Shown one piece after another: positions 1 to 14,000 of a stretch of DNA of 64,000 bases. The notes under the pieces are model-generated. The model was not told the DNA's origin, made no database searches, and was given only the letters and a program-made list of their open reading frames with translations. Source of the DNA: Manduca sexta (lineage: Eukaryota; Arthropoda; Insecta; Lepidoptera; Sphingidae); assembly GCF_014839805.1 (NCBI RefSeq), contig NC_051124.1, positions 3,906,001-3,970,000 of the forward strand. Reading direction: 5' to 3'. Each line of letters begins with the position of its first letter. Positions within the stretch are counted from its first letter, which is position 1. A program made the translations under genes and the position numbers.

Positions 1-410
1 TGATTATATTATTATATACTGAAATAAAACATGTAATTGTAACAGGTGCAATTTTTTATATATGCTCATTTTATACATAATTATTATGCGGTTTGAAGAC
101 TGAAAATTAAGCCAAATTAATTTAATGAAGATATTCGTGTACACTTGTGTGACGATGGTCACCTATGTAAACCAAGTTATGATCTCATGGTTAATTTACT
201 TTTTCATGCGAGCCAAGCTAAATTTAACTTAATTATTGGTCTGTAACCAGCTGATATAAAATTTTGCGACCGCATTAGATATCCTATTGTGGTACGTGAT
301 ATTTTAGGCAGTATTTTTATTGCGGTAATGGGCGTTAGCAATTATCTTTATTGTGTCCCAGGAAGACAGATAGTTATATTTGTTGGATTTTAAGATGACT
401 AACGGCCTAA

Positions 411-540
411 TTCAATAAACGAACCCAATCTTAATCTTTGATCTCATAAATAAATTAATACAATAAGTAATTTGTAAACATGTCAAAAATACTTTATTCT
501 GATTGGTCAAAATTGGTCAATTTGGATCAGTTATTAAAAT
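411..540. repeat. Small MITE-like repeat, degenerate copy
   Basis: Starts ttcaataaacgaacccaatc and ends tttggatcagttattaaaat, roughly the reverse complement. The interior shares catgtcaaaaa and tctgattggtc with 36947-37097. Confidence 0.55.
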
Positions 541-1094
541 CGACAGTTAGTCGCAACTATATTTACCAAAAATCTTTTTCTAATACATGTCGACCACATC
601 AGACAAAATAAAACTTCACAATACAATTAAATCCATTTAATATTAGTTAACTAACAAATCACAGACGGTATTTTTGTATTTCCAAATGATTACAAAAACC
701 AACTAGTTTTGGTCTTTAATCTCACATATATTTATTACATATTTCTGTCTTATTCGGATTATGGTAATACTAAGTAAACGTCTATTTAGTGTGACCATTT
801 ATAATTCGAGACCATGGACACCCAGTGTTGTCACCTATCAATAATATATTAATTTTATATGTTTTTCACTTTTCGAAATTTCTTATTTTTTTAATCCAAA
901 TAAAACAAATAATGTGTTTACATATTAAAAAGTTATTCTATGTGAGGTAAGTATTTGTAAATTGTACATCTAAAAATCTTACAAATGCTAACTATTTGTA
1001 CTCTACCGTTGTAGAGAATACACAACACTCAAATCAAAGACAATGGCAGAACTGGGCAGTTTTGCTAATTTATAATGCATGTGCTAGGAAATGT

Positions 1095-1350
1095 AATATT
1101 TTTTATAAGTACGGGGCAAAGTGACCACACTGCACCTGATGGTAAGTGGAGTGGGTTCCAATAGAATGTCGACTGACGAGAGTAATTACCGCTCGGCAGT
1201 CGACACAATTATGCCGGCCTGTTGGAACCGGATATCCACAGGCTCATCCCGGAATGCAACAGTTACGTGGATCACTATAGCGGGTTTTAACACCTTGCGT
1301 ACGATAGTCGCTATGCGGGCGGATATAAAATATATCCTATCACCAGTAAA
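1095..1350 (+). repeat. Interspersed repeat of lepidopteran type
   Basis: Contains gaccacactgcacctgatgg and a gcgggcggatataaaatata end, GC-richer than its surroundings. The short open frame over it is not a gene. Family not named. Confidence 0.4.
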
Positions 1351-1948
1351 AAATACTTATTCATGAATGATTTTAACATTACCCCATCCAATTTAGATCC
1401 AGTAGTTGCATAAAATTATACTTCGTTGTATTGTAAATCATCACACATACTTTTTTTTACAATTTCGATAAATTTTGATCTTTTTCTGAATTGAAGAATA
1501 ACAAAAGCGTGGAGACTCAATGGAAAAATTTTACATTCCTAGCATAAAGATACATTAGTAAGGCAGCGTTTAGCGTTCAACTTCGTCAGTCCAATATGTT
1601 TAGTTCAGTCAGTCGCTTGTCTAAATCCGACGGATTGTGTGCCTTCATACATATTAGCAAAAATCTATAAAGCAATAATGGTTTATGATTATTAAGATTA
1701 AGAACTCTGTATCGTAGGTTTTTTGCTTGAAATTCTTTTCACGTTTTACATCCAAACTTAAATAATTTACCAAATTATTTTACGATAATTGCCATATTTA
1801 GCATTGGCTCGATATACATAAATCCAAGCAATACTAGACCCCACATCAGCCTTATAAGGCACACAATCCCAAACATTCACCTAATTCGTTCAATCGGAAG
1901 AAAAAGGAACGTATCGCGAAACACAAAAAGTCTAAATTTGTCTAGACT

Positions 1949-2075
1949 CTAGCTGAAGAAGTACACTGACCGCAGTACACTGTTGATATCGAAATTTCCT
2001 TTGCTCGGCACCCTCTGTAGTAAGTTATTTACGCGTTTCTTATTTGGCGCGCCAACGCTGCCGTCTTCTAGTTCA
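1949..2075 (-). CDS. POLRMT: POLRMT exon 23 (C-terminus, TAG stop)
   Basis: [20 protein letters not shown], then [20 protein letters not shown] and Ser before TAG; the FxxxxVxxSxYFFS end is the family C-terminus. Acceptor ttttttag, phase 2. Confidence 0.94.
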
Positions 2076-5000
2076 CTAAAAAATGAATAGATATTAAAGT
2101 TTTGGAACCAGAGTTCCATATGCAGTAAAATTACTTCGCTTTGTAGGCTACTACATACTACACTACTAAAAACCTTCCGCATAACACCTTAGGGTCCTTT
2201 CAAGTATTATGTAACGCAATTTTTGAATTTTTTTATAATAAAAGATGTAACTAGTTAATAAGGCGAAAAAGGGTTTTTTTTATTTTGAAAATTAATATAT
2301 TTCAAAAACGTAATATAGACTACTTTCTTCCAAAAATTTACATTGGTTCAATTATTTCGGGTAGAGGGTCAACAAAAAGCCACACTATTGAAGCAAAAAC
2401 TACATTTAATAGGGTAAGAAACTCACTTTTCGGCATAACTGTACTTCTGCACGAGGAAATTCGATAGATCATCCAGAATTGGCTGTGAGTGAAGAGCGAC
2501 GAACTGTTCTCGACAAATCTGTAACAATAATATGTTAGTCCATATAAGTACAATACTTGAATCACAGTATAGACACGTATATGTGTTTACGGTATTCCGG
2601 GCCGGCATTATTATGCCAATCATCAAGATATTATTAATCGATATTTTCCTTGTGTACATTTCCCTTGTTAAAAGGTACTGTGACGGTATTTTACTGTGCT
2701 AAAATAAAAACTAAAGATCTGTTTGCTCAGGCGTAAATTTGAAGCAGAATGATTGAGCCATGGCTACCGCGGAGCTGTGTAGGTCCAACTTAGGGATATG
2801 ACAGTCTACTACTACTACTAAACTTACAACCAAAATCATGTAACCCGTTATATGGAAATTGTTTTTTCGTCCATGGAACTACTGAACATAATAATCTTGA
2901 CAACTCATGTCTCAGGATGGCAACGCAGTGGAATACTGAACAATACTTTGTAATTCAAGGTGTTGGATGGTGTTTCTAGTGTTTATGACCTGTTATATCG
3001 CTTACCATCAAGCGAACGGCAAGCTCGTCTTGTCATTCAAAGCAGTAAACAAAAATGGGATACAAGTCCACTCTAGAAAATATTTGCAGCTACGTCAATG
3101 ACTGCTTATTGCATAGTCCACGTGCCTTGTTCATGGTGTGGACGGTGTGCGGATGCGTCCAGAAGCAGTCGTGCACGGACACGAACGCGAGCCCCGCCGC
3201 CGCGCAGTGCAGCCCCGTCAGCATCATGTGCGACGAGTCCAGCGAGTGGATGAAGTTCGGCGGGAACGCGTTGCGCTGCTTCATCGTGCACGGACGCCTA
3301 CAAAACATACAAAAAAATACTGTTCATTCGAATTATTCGAAATATCGATCGAACGTTTCATAATAATCGAGTTTAATTTTAACTCATCATGAAAATATCC
3401 AAGTGGAAGTTCCGTTAACACCTTAAAATGTAATTATCATTCAGGCATTATCATTCATATATTATCTTATCCTCCATAAGATCGTTAGAGGCAAATCCAC
3501 TAGTCTAAACATAATGGTGGCCATCGCGGGTATTTCAACAATCGATAGGTATCTTTAGCTTTTCTACAAATCGTATAGGTATGTGTGTAATGGTGTGTGA
3601 ATAATGTGCTCACTGGTGGTGGTCGACGGCGGTGCGCAGATGCGTGGCGCAGGGCGGCGCGCGGCGGTAGTAGGGCTGCACCACCGGCAGCCCCAGCGGC
3701 GTCACCCACTCCACGCTCTCGCCGCAGATGCCCGAGATCAGCCTGTGGAAATTACCGAGGTTTCTAAAAACTTACATTAGACTCTTAACCATCAACCAGC
3801 AAGGTTTTGTCAAGCCGCACTGAAATATTGCTATGTGTACTAGCTATTAACCTACGGACAACATCAATTGCTTTTTACAGCTTTAGACTAAGAAAATTAT
3901 TGTTTTTTGTAACCATCGAGCTGCAAACATTTTGTTAAATAAATAAAATTATGGACGTTATTAACTGTAAACGGTTTTTGATGGATATTCGTCTTGTATT
4001 ATTATTCATATTTAACATATTTTTTTACATGGTAAAAATGTTAACACAAAATTAATGCTCGATATTCTAAACAATAGTGATTGACGGAATCGATATTGAA
4101 ATTCCTGTTGTATTAAAATTTTATCGATGTTAAAATAATGTGTGTAATTAATAATAAATACCAAATTTATCGACATACTTGGCACAATCGGTGAACCAAT
4201 CCTGTATAAGTTTAGTGGATGTGAACATCTCTCGAAGACTGTCAAATGTCTTTGTTGTTAAGTACTGCGAGCACGACCACACATGCTCCTTAGGGAACTC
4301 GTCAATGTCTGGAAACAATACACAAAAAATTGTTTATAGCCTTATCAAATGTCTTAAACTAGATAAATATTTTAAACACATTTGTATAAAATTTAATTGA
4401 GTTTGACAAAATGAAGGACATTTTATAATATCATATTATAGTTATATTAAATCGATAGTCAAAAATCGATACGTTATTCTCAATATCCTTAAACAGTTTG
4501 ACCCACCTTTTAACTGCTTGGCAATCTGCAGCCTTGCGCCGAACCTGGTGACTCCGTAGACAGTGGTCATGACGGTCTGCTTGATCACCTTCCTGCGCAC
4601 GAAGTTCTCCAGAATGATGGCGGCCGGCACGCCTGCTGCCGCGTCACGGGCTCTCATCTCCTCCACCTGTGGTCAATGTTTTCACAAGTCTAACAAATGA
4701 TTGTCATATTATCTATTTCCGCATCAGATTAAATTAGATTAAATTCATCGCTAACCTAATTTTATTCAACATTCTTTTGATTCATTTGCACTCAGTTCAA
4801 TGAATAGGATTGGATTAAGATGAATTCGTGCTTCTATTGTCACTGAGTAATCGATAAAACCAAATGGAATATCGATAATTTCTAAAATCGTTCCCTAAAA
4901 TATTATTTGATTAAATTCATTAAATTATCATTGAGCACGATATTAGACAAGCGGAACAAAGCTTATATACTGCTTATATCGATGTTGGAGTTTAATATAT

Positions 5001-8000
5001 CTAACTTTCGAACGCAATTGAACGCAATGATCTAAATGCCATTTCTACACTGGTGTGGTATAAGACTATCGTGTGGAGTGCAGTTCGGGTACCAATGCGG
5101 CGACGGCGCTGTAGACGTCCTGCGGGCGCGGCAGCGGCGCGAGGTTGACGGCGGCGGCGCCGGCCGCGTCCCCGCCCAGCGCCGCGTAGTGCTGCAGGCC
5201 GTTGCACGACCCGTCTTGGTGCACCGGGAACCCGCACTCGTACTCTACAACACAGTGGTACACATACTGTACTCATTCGACTCATTACACGGGAATACAC
5301 ACGGCGGAAATGGGGGCATCTGTTGCGTCTTTGTCTACCTCTTCGGAGATAAAGGCATAAGTGTGTATATCAGTGGCGAAGGGTGAAAATTTTCAAAAGG
5401 GAACCCGACGAAATATTTTTTTCTACAGTTAACATAATATAATACGCTGTTCACAATAAATTAAAATCAGTAAAATATCATAATACTTAATAATTTCCTT
5501 CTAACATAAAAATTATGTCTAGTCTTTAAATTTACAAAATAATCATATATTTTGAACATAGGTACCTTAAAAGAGTTCAACAAGAATTAATAACGCACAA
5601 ACACTAATTATACATTCTAAATTATTAAAAATATTTCGTTCCAGTAGCTCAACATGAAGCCGCAAATTCTCGGGTTACCCTGAAGTACACAGACACACAC
5701 GCACACATGTATTTTTACGTCACTTCCAAAAGATTAGACAAACACACCGCGCTGCGTGTGAAAGAGACAACAATATCGCGAAGGAAGCTATGCGCGGCCG
5801 GGTTCACTTCGAACACTATAAGGCTCGAGTACTGCGCGCGAATTACGATTTAACGAATTGATATGAACGACAGACATTATTGAAGTATTGATTTAATTTT
5901 ATAAATATAAGATGACTTGTTTGAATATACTATTTTTATTCTAGTTATATTGTTATGTTTTTCTTTTATTATATTTAATTAATTTACAAAAGGTAACCCG
6001 GTAGGAATCGGCTTGTATGGACGCTTCGCCACTGGTGTATATGTGTGTGATTTTTTTATTGCAATTAAATAACAAGCCGAGCATCCCACTCGCCTAAATG
6101 ATGTCAGCCAATGACGAGTTTCGACTAAAAAATAAATGCACCAATTAAACTCGGTCGGTACTCGGTACCACTAGCAACTTAAGCAAATAGGAACTATTTT
6201 TTTTCTCTTGCTATGCTGTTGTATTTTACATGATAAAAAAATATTTTTTCTCTATGCGATACCCCCCTACTGAAGCTTTCACCTTACCTACATTCATTAC
6301 GAATTTTAGTACATACAGCAAGTTGATATTACCTTCAGGGTTGGGAGAGCGCACTGCATTAGCAATCTCCATGCAGCACGCGAGCGTCTGCCAGGGTTCT
6401 TCCGACTGCATCCACCAGCCCTCGCCGTCCAGTGGCTTGTCCGCAGAGTCAAGAATCTTGTCCATTATGCTTTCCGCGTACTCCAACCTACATATCAAGC
6501 ACGTATTATAGCTTCAGCACATATGCACTTATTATACCTTTAACACTTTTTTATAATATACGATTTTCATTTGCTATTCCGAAGACCAAAAATTTTTGAT
6601 GTCGGAGAGGTTTCATACATTAATGACAGTAAGTATAAAAATATTTGGTAGTCGCCTTAAAGATCGTATTTGCATACATCCTACACATTTTTGTAACACT
6701 CAAGTTGCTACATCAGGCCGAATGTTTGTCGTCAAATTTTCTTAAAAATTAAAAATAATCATGTAACTTGAATAAAAAGTTCAACACATACCTCTCCTCA
6801 ACAGTATTCTTCTTCAAGGTTCCTGTGAGGTTAACGGCGTGGAGCTTCAGCCAGCGCAGCCCGTCTGGTCCCAGGGGCTTCTTGTTAGCGAACACGAGGA
6901 GTGCACGTTGTGCGTCTGCGCCGAGTACGGACACGTGCGGCGGACATGCGTACACGCGCCCGCGGAAGTCCATGTTGTGTGGCAGCCAGAACAACGAGTC
7001 TCTATTGGGGATAGAATAATACATATCATTACAAACTAGTAAGTTTAAAAAAAGGAAATAAGTGTTTAAAAAAAGAGTAAGAAAACCTATATCTGATGCT
7101 GAATATAGGATCAATATAACGTTAACTAGGGAGAAAATAAGTTGCTCCAGAGACAATAGATTATATCAACCTATTTCGGGTGTGTGCATAAATTTTAATA
7201 TCTTAACTGAGTTCAATCAAATACTATATAACTACTTCGACGCGTACCTAATTTCAAGCTAGCTACAGGATAAGGTTGTCTAAACTCAAGTTTACTCGAC
7301 GGTGCCAGCTTCTAATGGACATACAGATTTATGACGTATTTAAATAATCAAGCCCTACTTTGTCCTTCCTTTAACTTTAACACCGCCTTTTTCCACCATA
7401 TATTTGTCACTTGTCTTCGTCATTTAATTATTATTACTGTACACACCGACCTGAAGTGATTAGCGAGCGACAGTTTGTAGAGCGTGTCGCACCACAGCGA
7501 GTGCATGTCTGCGCGTGCGCGGGAGATGGCGAGGCGCCGCTTCAGCGCCGCGGTCTTCTGTCCCGCGCCCGCGTCTGCGCCCGCGCTCGGCTCGTCGAAC
7601 TGCGATGTGTCTAGTGACGACGCTGGTGGCGGGATGTCAAGCTTTTTGTTGCCACCGGACCTAGTAATTTTTTTTGTTAAGTATAAATTATTTTGTATTT
7701 TTAGGGGCTTAATAACCGTTCATATTAGTAGTGAGATACCCAGGAACTACTAAACCAATTTCGAATTATTTTTCACTAATAGATAGCTACATTAGTCCTG
7801 AGTGCTGTAGGCTGCTTTTATCCCCGGAAAAAGTTTATCCCAGACGATTTTTTCACACGGGCAGGCCGCAGTCAAAAGCTAGTGTTAAATATAGTAGAAG
7901 GATAATTGAAAATATAGTGACACATCAAAGGATGAAGATATCTGGGATTCAAAAACATTCCTTGTGTATATTTTTTGGTATTGCCTTGATAAAGGTCTCG

Positions 8001-11000
8001 TGAGCTAATGATAAAGTTCTTTAAATCGGTACGTAAAAAAGGTATTTTTTTTACTGAAATGCATTAAGGCGGATCCGTTCATGGCTCCGCCGCAATTTTT
8101 TCGCTAGATGGCATTGAAGTCACAAAAAGTCACATTTTTTATAATTACGTCCAAAATACTTTGTTTCTAGAAAATTTTTGCTATATGCTAGAGGTATATA
8201 CTATGCTACAATTTATCTATATATTTATTTTGCTTCATCATAACGAATATCTGAGAATAGTACCGTTTAAGTTAGCTGAAGCAGAAAGATCGGTATTTCG
8301 TGTACATATACGCACGCACACATATCGAAAGTAATTTTTATATAGGACCACTAGATGGTACTAATGCAGAAAACATATTTCAAGGTCTCGAAAAATTTAA
8401 CGTAATCTCTCGTATCGCATCATTGTTGGTGCATATTTGTAATGGGTCATGAAAAATTGGGAATAAATAAATTAGTGTTTTATAGCTTGGCAAAAAAGTG
8501 TAGAAATGGAACTAATCCTTTATTTTACCTGGCAACATTATCACATTTTTGACGTTTGTGAAGTTTTATAAATAGTGTCGGTGTTGTCTTTTTATTAAAA
8601 TTTTGCAATAAGAACAAGAAGATACTATTCGCGATACAAAATGAATAAGCCGCGAATAATAAGGTTCGCGAGAGAAATTATATATAAAACTTTTACCGAC
8701 CATGTCTAGCTGAACAAGAAGCAAAAACAATTCTATCGGATCTGGTAAGTGGAAGTTTATTTTGTTAATAATTTAAGTGTACTTTATAAGTTTTGATGAG
8801 TCTGGAGTGATTTTTACTACTTGCACTAAGTATTTTTCTATATCTTGCAATATATTATCAAGCCCGTAGGTAATGTTTACATTCATATGACAAAATTAGT
8901 TTAAAGATTGTCCACGTCATCTTGAGATACTTGCATCAATAATTAGTAATTACTAATTGAGGTGTAGTGTAGGTAGGTAGGTAGGTAGAGGTAGAGTGGT
9001 AAGGGTTCCACCTTACTACTGTGATTTAAATCTCATTGAGCTTATATGGGGCATAGCAAAACAGAAGCAGCTCATATTGTATAAAATATTAATGTTATAA
9101 TAATGAAATGATTCATTCAAAGTACAGGTTTAATAATAATTTACAATTTAATATTCATTTATTATCCAAATCAAAAGTAATTATTTGTTTGTTAAAGGAA
9201 GCATATGTGAGTGCTTTCAAGACATAACCGAAGATGATTGGAAAATCTCATGTCAACATGTAAGAAAAATTTAAAATGACTATTACAAGAGAGAACATAC
9301 CCTGTAAGAGGACATTGAAAGAATTATAATAAATCTTAAAGATGACAGTAGTAGTTCTTCAGAATCATAGGATGACTGTCCAGCCAGCTCCAGTCATGAA
9401 AATATGGACATTGATTTTACTGAAATACAATATTTGGAAGAAAGTTTTTGGTTTTATTTGTTTTTGAAGTAAAATGCCACAATTCTGAAATGATTTCTCA
9501 AACTTAAAACATGACATACTCTAATTAAATTTGAATACAATGGCAAATGATTTACCAGTTTATAGTTTTATATTTTTATTATAGATAACAAATCACATTT
9601 GTCTGGCTAATTTTACAAAAGTAACACTATGTACAAATTATATTATAAATTACGAATGGAAAGAGTAGTAAATTTTTCCTCTTCTCATAGTTTCCAAATA
9701 CATGCGGTGGCCGAATCTGAAAATCATCAGCCATGGAACTAGGCTGACCATTGCTCTACACGCGACAATAATTTATTGCACAGTAGTTCTTCAGTAACCT
9801 TGGTTTAAAAATATTTCATCCATAGTGTGGAAGCTTTGTATTAGCTAAAATCTGAAATGTGAGTAGTAATATAGTATATGTTTATCCACATTACATTATC
9901 AATTCAAGTTCAATGTTTAGTCGGCCAAGTAAAAGGTGAATTACAATATTGACATATAGCAAGTTATCATGATAATTAGCATAGCATAGTAGTAGTTCAC
10001 CCCACCAGGTATTAATGATTACAAATACAAAACATTTATGTGAAGCATTAATTGTATCTGAACATTCCTTTTTTATTCTACTTCAATGTGTGGTGGGACC
10101 AGCAGTCTTTACCAAGAATGTTACACTAATAATTTAGTTGAGATTTTATGACACCAATCATATTTGAGGCATTCAAAATCCTATCACCCATAAATGGTAA
10201 CAAAACCTTGGAATCTCCCGGCCCTCATGATAATACAACTAGCACTATGCCAAGGAGATAAAGGTCTATGGATATTGGATACAATAAATTACCTTGTGCA
10301 CTGGTGTCAATTTTTTTATTTAGTTCCCTTGTTGTACTTTTTCTTTCACATTAGCAAACACAGAAGAATCTCCATCTCTAATAAAATTTAAATAATGGAG
10401 ACTATGCATTTCTTCACTCTTGAAATTTATTATTTTAGATTCCATTGCCGTAAACGGCTCTGTAATTTTACAGCAACTAGGTCTGTTTAAATCTATTCTT
10501 TTCAATTCATAATATTGTCCTATTGTGAAACAGTATTTATTTTTGAAACCAATAAATAGGCTTTTTTGTCATTGCTGATAATTCAAGCCTGGAAAGAAAA
10601 TTGTCATGAGATAGTATGCTAATGTAAAGGCATGAGTAATCTAATAAATAATAATTCCTATATTGTGTATGGAACTTCCATTCCTAATGATGAATCTAAG
10701 TTGTGACCATATAACCTTTTTAACTAGCCCCTTACATATAAACAGTAATATATAGAGTAGCATCCAATATATACCTTTTTACACTGGCAATAAATCTATC
10801 TTAGTCACCAGGTTTCTTTCTTTCCGTAGTCAATTATTTGTCCCATGTATTGTCGTTTTTCAATTGCAAGAAATATAATACCAGCCATATTTGGCGAGTC
10901 CACAAAGATTATCATATTAGCCACTCGCGTGTAATATCTGCAAGCTGTTATGATTGCCCACATAAAGCATATTATGTTTGTGTTATCCCTTTCAGAACAA

Positions 11001-14000
11001 TGGTGCCAAATTTCATCACACATGCTGCATTAAAATGTGGAAAGACTATGAAAACCCTTTTGTTTTTCACTGGCATATTGAATTTGGAAACAATAACCCG
11101 AGTATGTTTTGGCACATTAAATGCCCACTGAAGTTCGTGCTTCGAGTCCACAATCAGTTATCCAATTACCAATTGCAGGTTGTTACTAGAAATCATTTCC
11201 ACAGGTAGTAGATAGGCATCGGTATCCGGTTGGGATCAATTGGTTAGTTCTGGTTCCAACGCAGCTTCAGTTGTGCTAGCACTGACGGTGCATGACGGAG
11301 CTTCATACAGATATTTTGGTATAGCACGTGTATACGTGTACATCAAAGGTGTACATACACCGAGACCACCATTATGTTGTCTTGTATCGAATCCTAAAGG
11401 CTGAACTAAACTCCTTGCAAATGTGATAACAAAAATTAGCGTCGTCGATAAATTCAAACAAAACATGAAACAGAAAATCATAAGTATTGATGGACTAAAC
11501 ACAAATTCGACCTCACACCCACCACATAAGGTTGTTTTTAATCGCGAGTAACGTCATGTTTTTGTAAAAGCCTGGAATGCAATGGCCGTCACAAGTCACG
11601 GAGGTGGTTGTAATGTACTGTTCTTATAATGAAAAGCGGCTATTCAATTTGGCCGTATATAATACGACCGTCGAGTGAAATTTTATTTTATTTGATTTAT
11701 TGTTGTAAAACAGACTTTGGTATGAGGTATTTGTATAAAAAAATATCTTCCTGAGTTACGCTACGGCGATTGGAATTTAAGTTTTACAAATGAAATATTT
11801 ATTTATAATAGATGATTACTGTATAAAATCGAAACAAACATAGACTAATATATAATACTGGAAGATACAAACACTGAAATGAAAAATACAATTAAATATA
11901 TCGGTAATATGATTATATAAACTTCTGTCAACAGAATTAATTGCTGATATGTTGTTAACTCCTGTCGTCCAATTATTCTTTATTTAATTGAAAGCTCCAT
12001 AGATGTTATTTTTATTATGTATTGTTTATTTTTTTATCTTTGAAATATTGTCTATTTACGTATTTTATCGCGGTGATATATATTATTATTTTCTCCCAAT
12101 ATAAGTACATATAGCATTAGGAGAAAATAATAATATATATCACCGCGATAAAATACGTAAATAGTTTTATTTGAAAAGTTACTGTATAAAATACGATTTT
12201 AAAGCACCTATCCCGAGGAGAAGTTAATAAATAGAAACAAAATCATAACTTTTATTGAAAAACTATATATTATATTCTTTTATCGATCGTCACATTTACA
12301 AATTACATTATATTAAATACAGGTAAAATTCTCAGGCGATCTTATTTATAATTTTAAATCTAAAATTTTGCACAGGCAAAACCGCGTGCAATAGTAGTGA
12401 CATTAACGTAATGTGATGAAACTTACTTTTTACCTTAGACCCAACAGGGTATTGAGCTGGCAACGTCCCATAGGTTCACTTCACGACCTTGACGACGGTC
12501 AATAGGAAGAGCGGCAACGTCGGTTGTAATATGTCAAATCATAAATAAAGCTTCTATCAAATACTCATAACAATGGAGGTACACGAGTGTACTTTGTTTA
12601 CCGTTGTTTACTTTTCTTGACGTAAGTGAAGACGCTATTTCAAGAAATTTGAAGTGCTAATTCATTAAAATATGTACGCTTTCATGACTGTGCCTCAACT
12701 TAAAGTTGAGGTTCGTAAAAGAAATGCGTCAATTGCCGGAAAAAAAGGCTAATTTGATAGAAAGGTAAATACTATAATATTTAGGTTATAATTCGCTTAT
12801 ATGCCTTATTTTCTTGTTCTCGGACCTCAGTTCTTGTTTTTGTTATAGATTGCAATCTAATGACCGGAATAAAAATTTTGGTGTTGACTGCGAGATCCAA
12901 GAGGAGATCGCATATCTGAGTCCAGCCACTGATACTTTCAGAGACATAATTGCGGACACTTCTTTACCAATGATTACGAGACAAGCAATACAGGAATATT
13001 TTGAAAGTTATGTACCCATATGTAATGATTATAATCTTAGGCAGTTGTTTACAAAGATGACAGTGTAAATTTTATGTATTTAAATTGGTATACCTACACT
13101 CATATATCATGATATCTTGATAACATTATATTATATTTTCTTACTACATTATTGTTTTTGCAGATATAATACTCAGCATAAAGGACAACTCCTGTACGAA
13201 TTTCGACATCTTGTGACTGCCCGCTATTCCACAGATGGCATTTATACCCACTTGCGAGGACAATGTAAAGCCAGTATGAAAAAAATGGTATACTTTGTGG
13301 ATATAAAATTAAGTAAAGATGGAGTAATTGAAGAATGCCATTGCGATTGTGCTGCAGGCAGTGGTACTCAAGCATGTTGCAAACATGTCTCTGTATTGTT
13401 GGATGGTACACAAAAAAAATATTAAATTGCATCTGTCAAGTACTCAAAAATTAATGACATTCAATAGACCCAAGAAAGTATTTTATAATTCACCCATTGC
13501 AGCTCAAAATTTACCCAACATAACATACATAACATACATAACATCACGCATTTTATCCCCGGTATGCAGAGGCGCAACTAGGGCACCCACTTTTCGCCAA
13601 GTATGTTCCGTCCCATGATGTGATAGGGCGAGCCCATATCGGGCACAAATTCCAGACTCCGGGCTGATACTGAGCAGAAAACCCAAATATCACTTTGCCC
13701 GACCCGATTCGAACCCAGGACCTCAGAGCGCTATTGTACGGACATGCAATACAACTACGCCACCGAGGCAGGCAATTTACCCAACAAGAGATTGAAATCT
13801 TGTACTTATAACACACTAAAAGATACTTACTGATATTATGGACAGTTATGCTGATTATGTGAAAATTTTAGTAATGGGATATGATGGAAGCTCAATACCT
13901 TTATTACAGACATGTGAACCCGCAAATCCACATGGCATTGAATGGGATCGTTACACCTATGTAGATAGGACTCCAATAGATATTTTACTAGAGAAGCTAT

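Larger units (their letters stand above)
1..1948. other. Intergenic, downstream of POLRMT
   Basis: AT-rich sequence with no supported gene. It holds a MITE-like repeat (411-540) and a GC-richer interspersed repeat (about 1095-1350). I found no clear poly(A) signal for POLRMT close to its stop. Confidence 0.6.
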
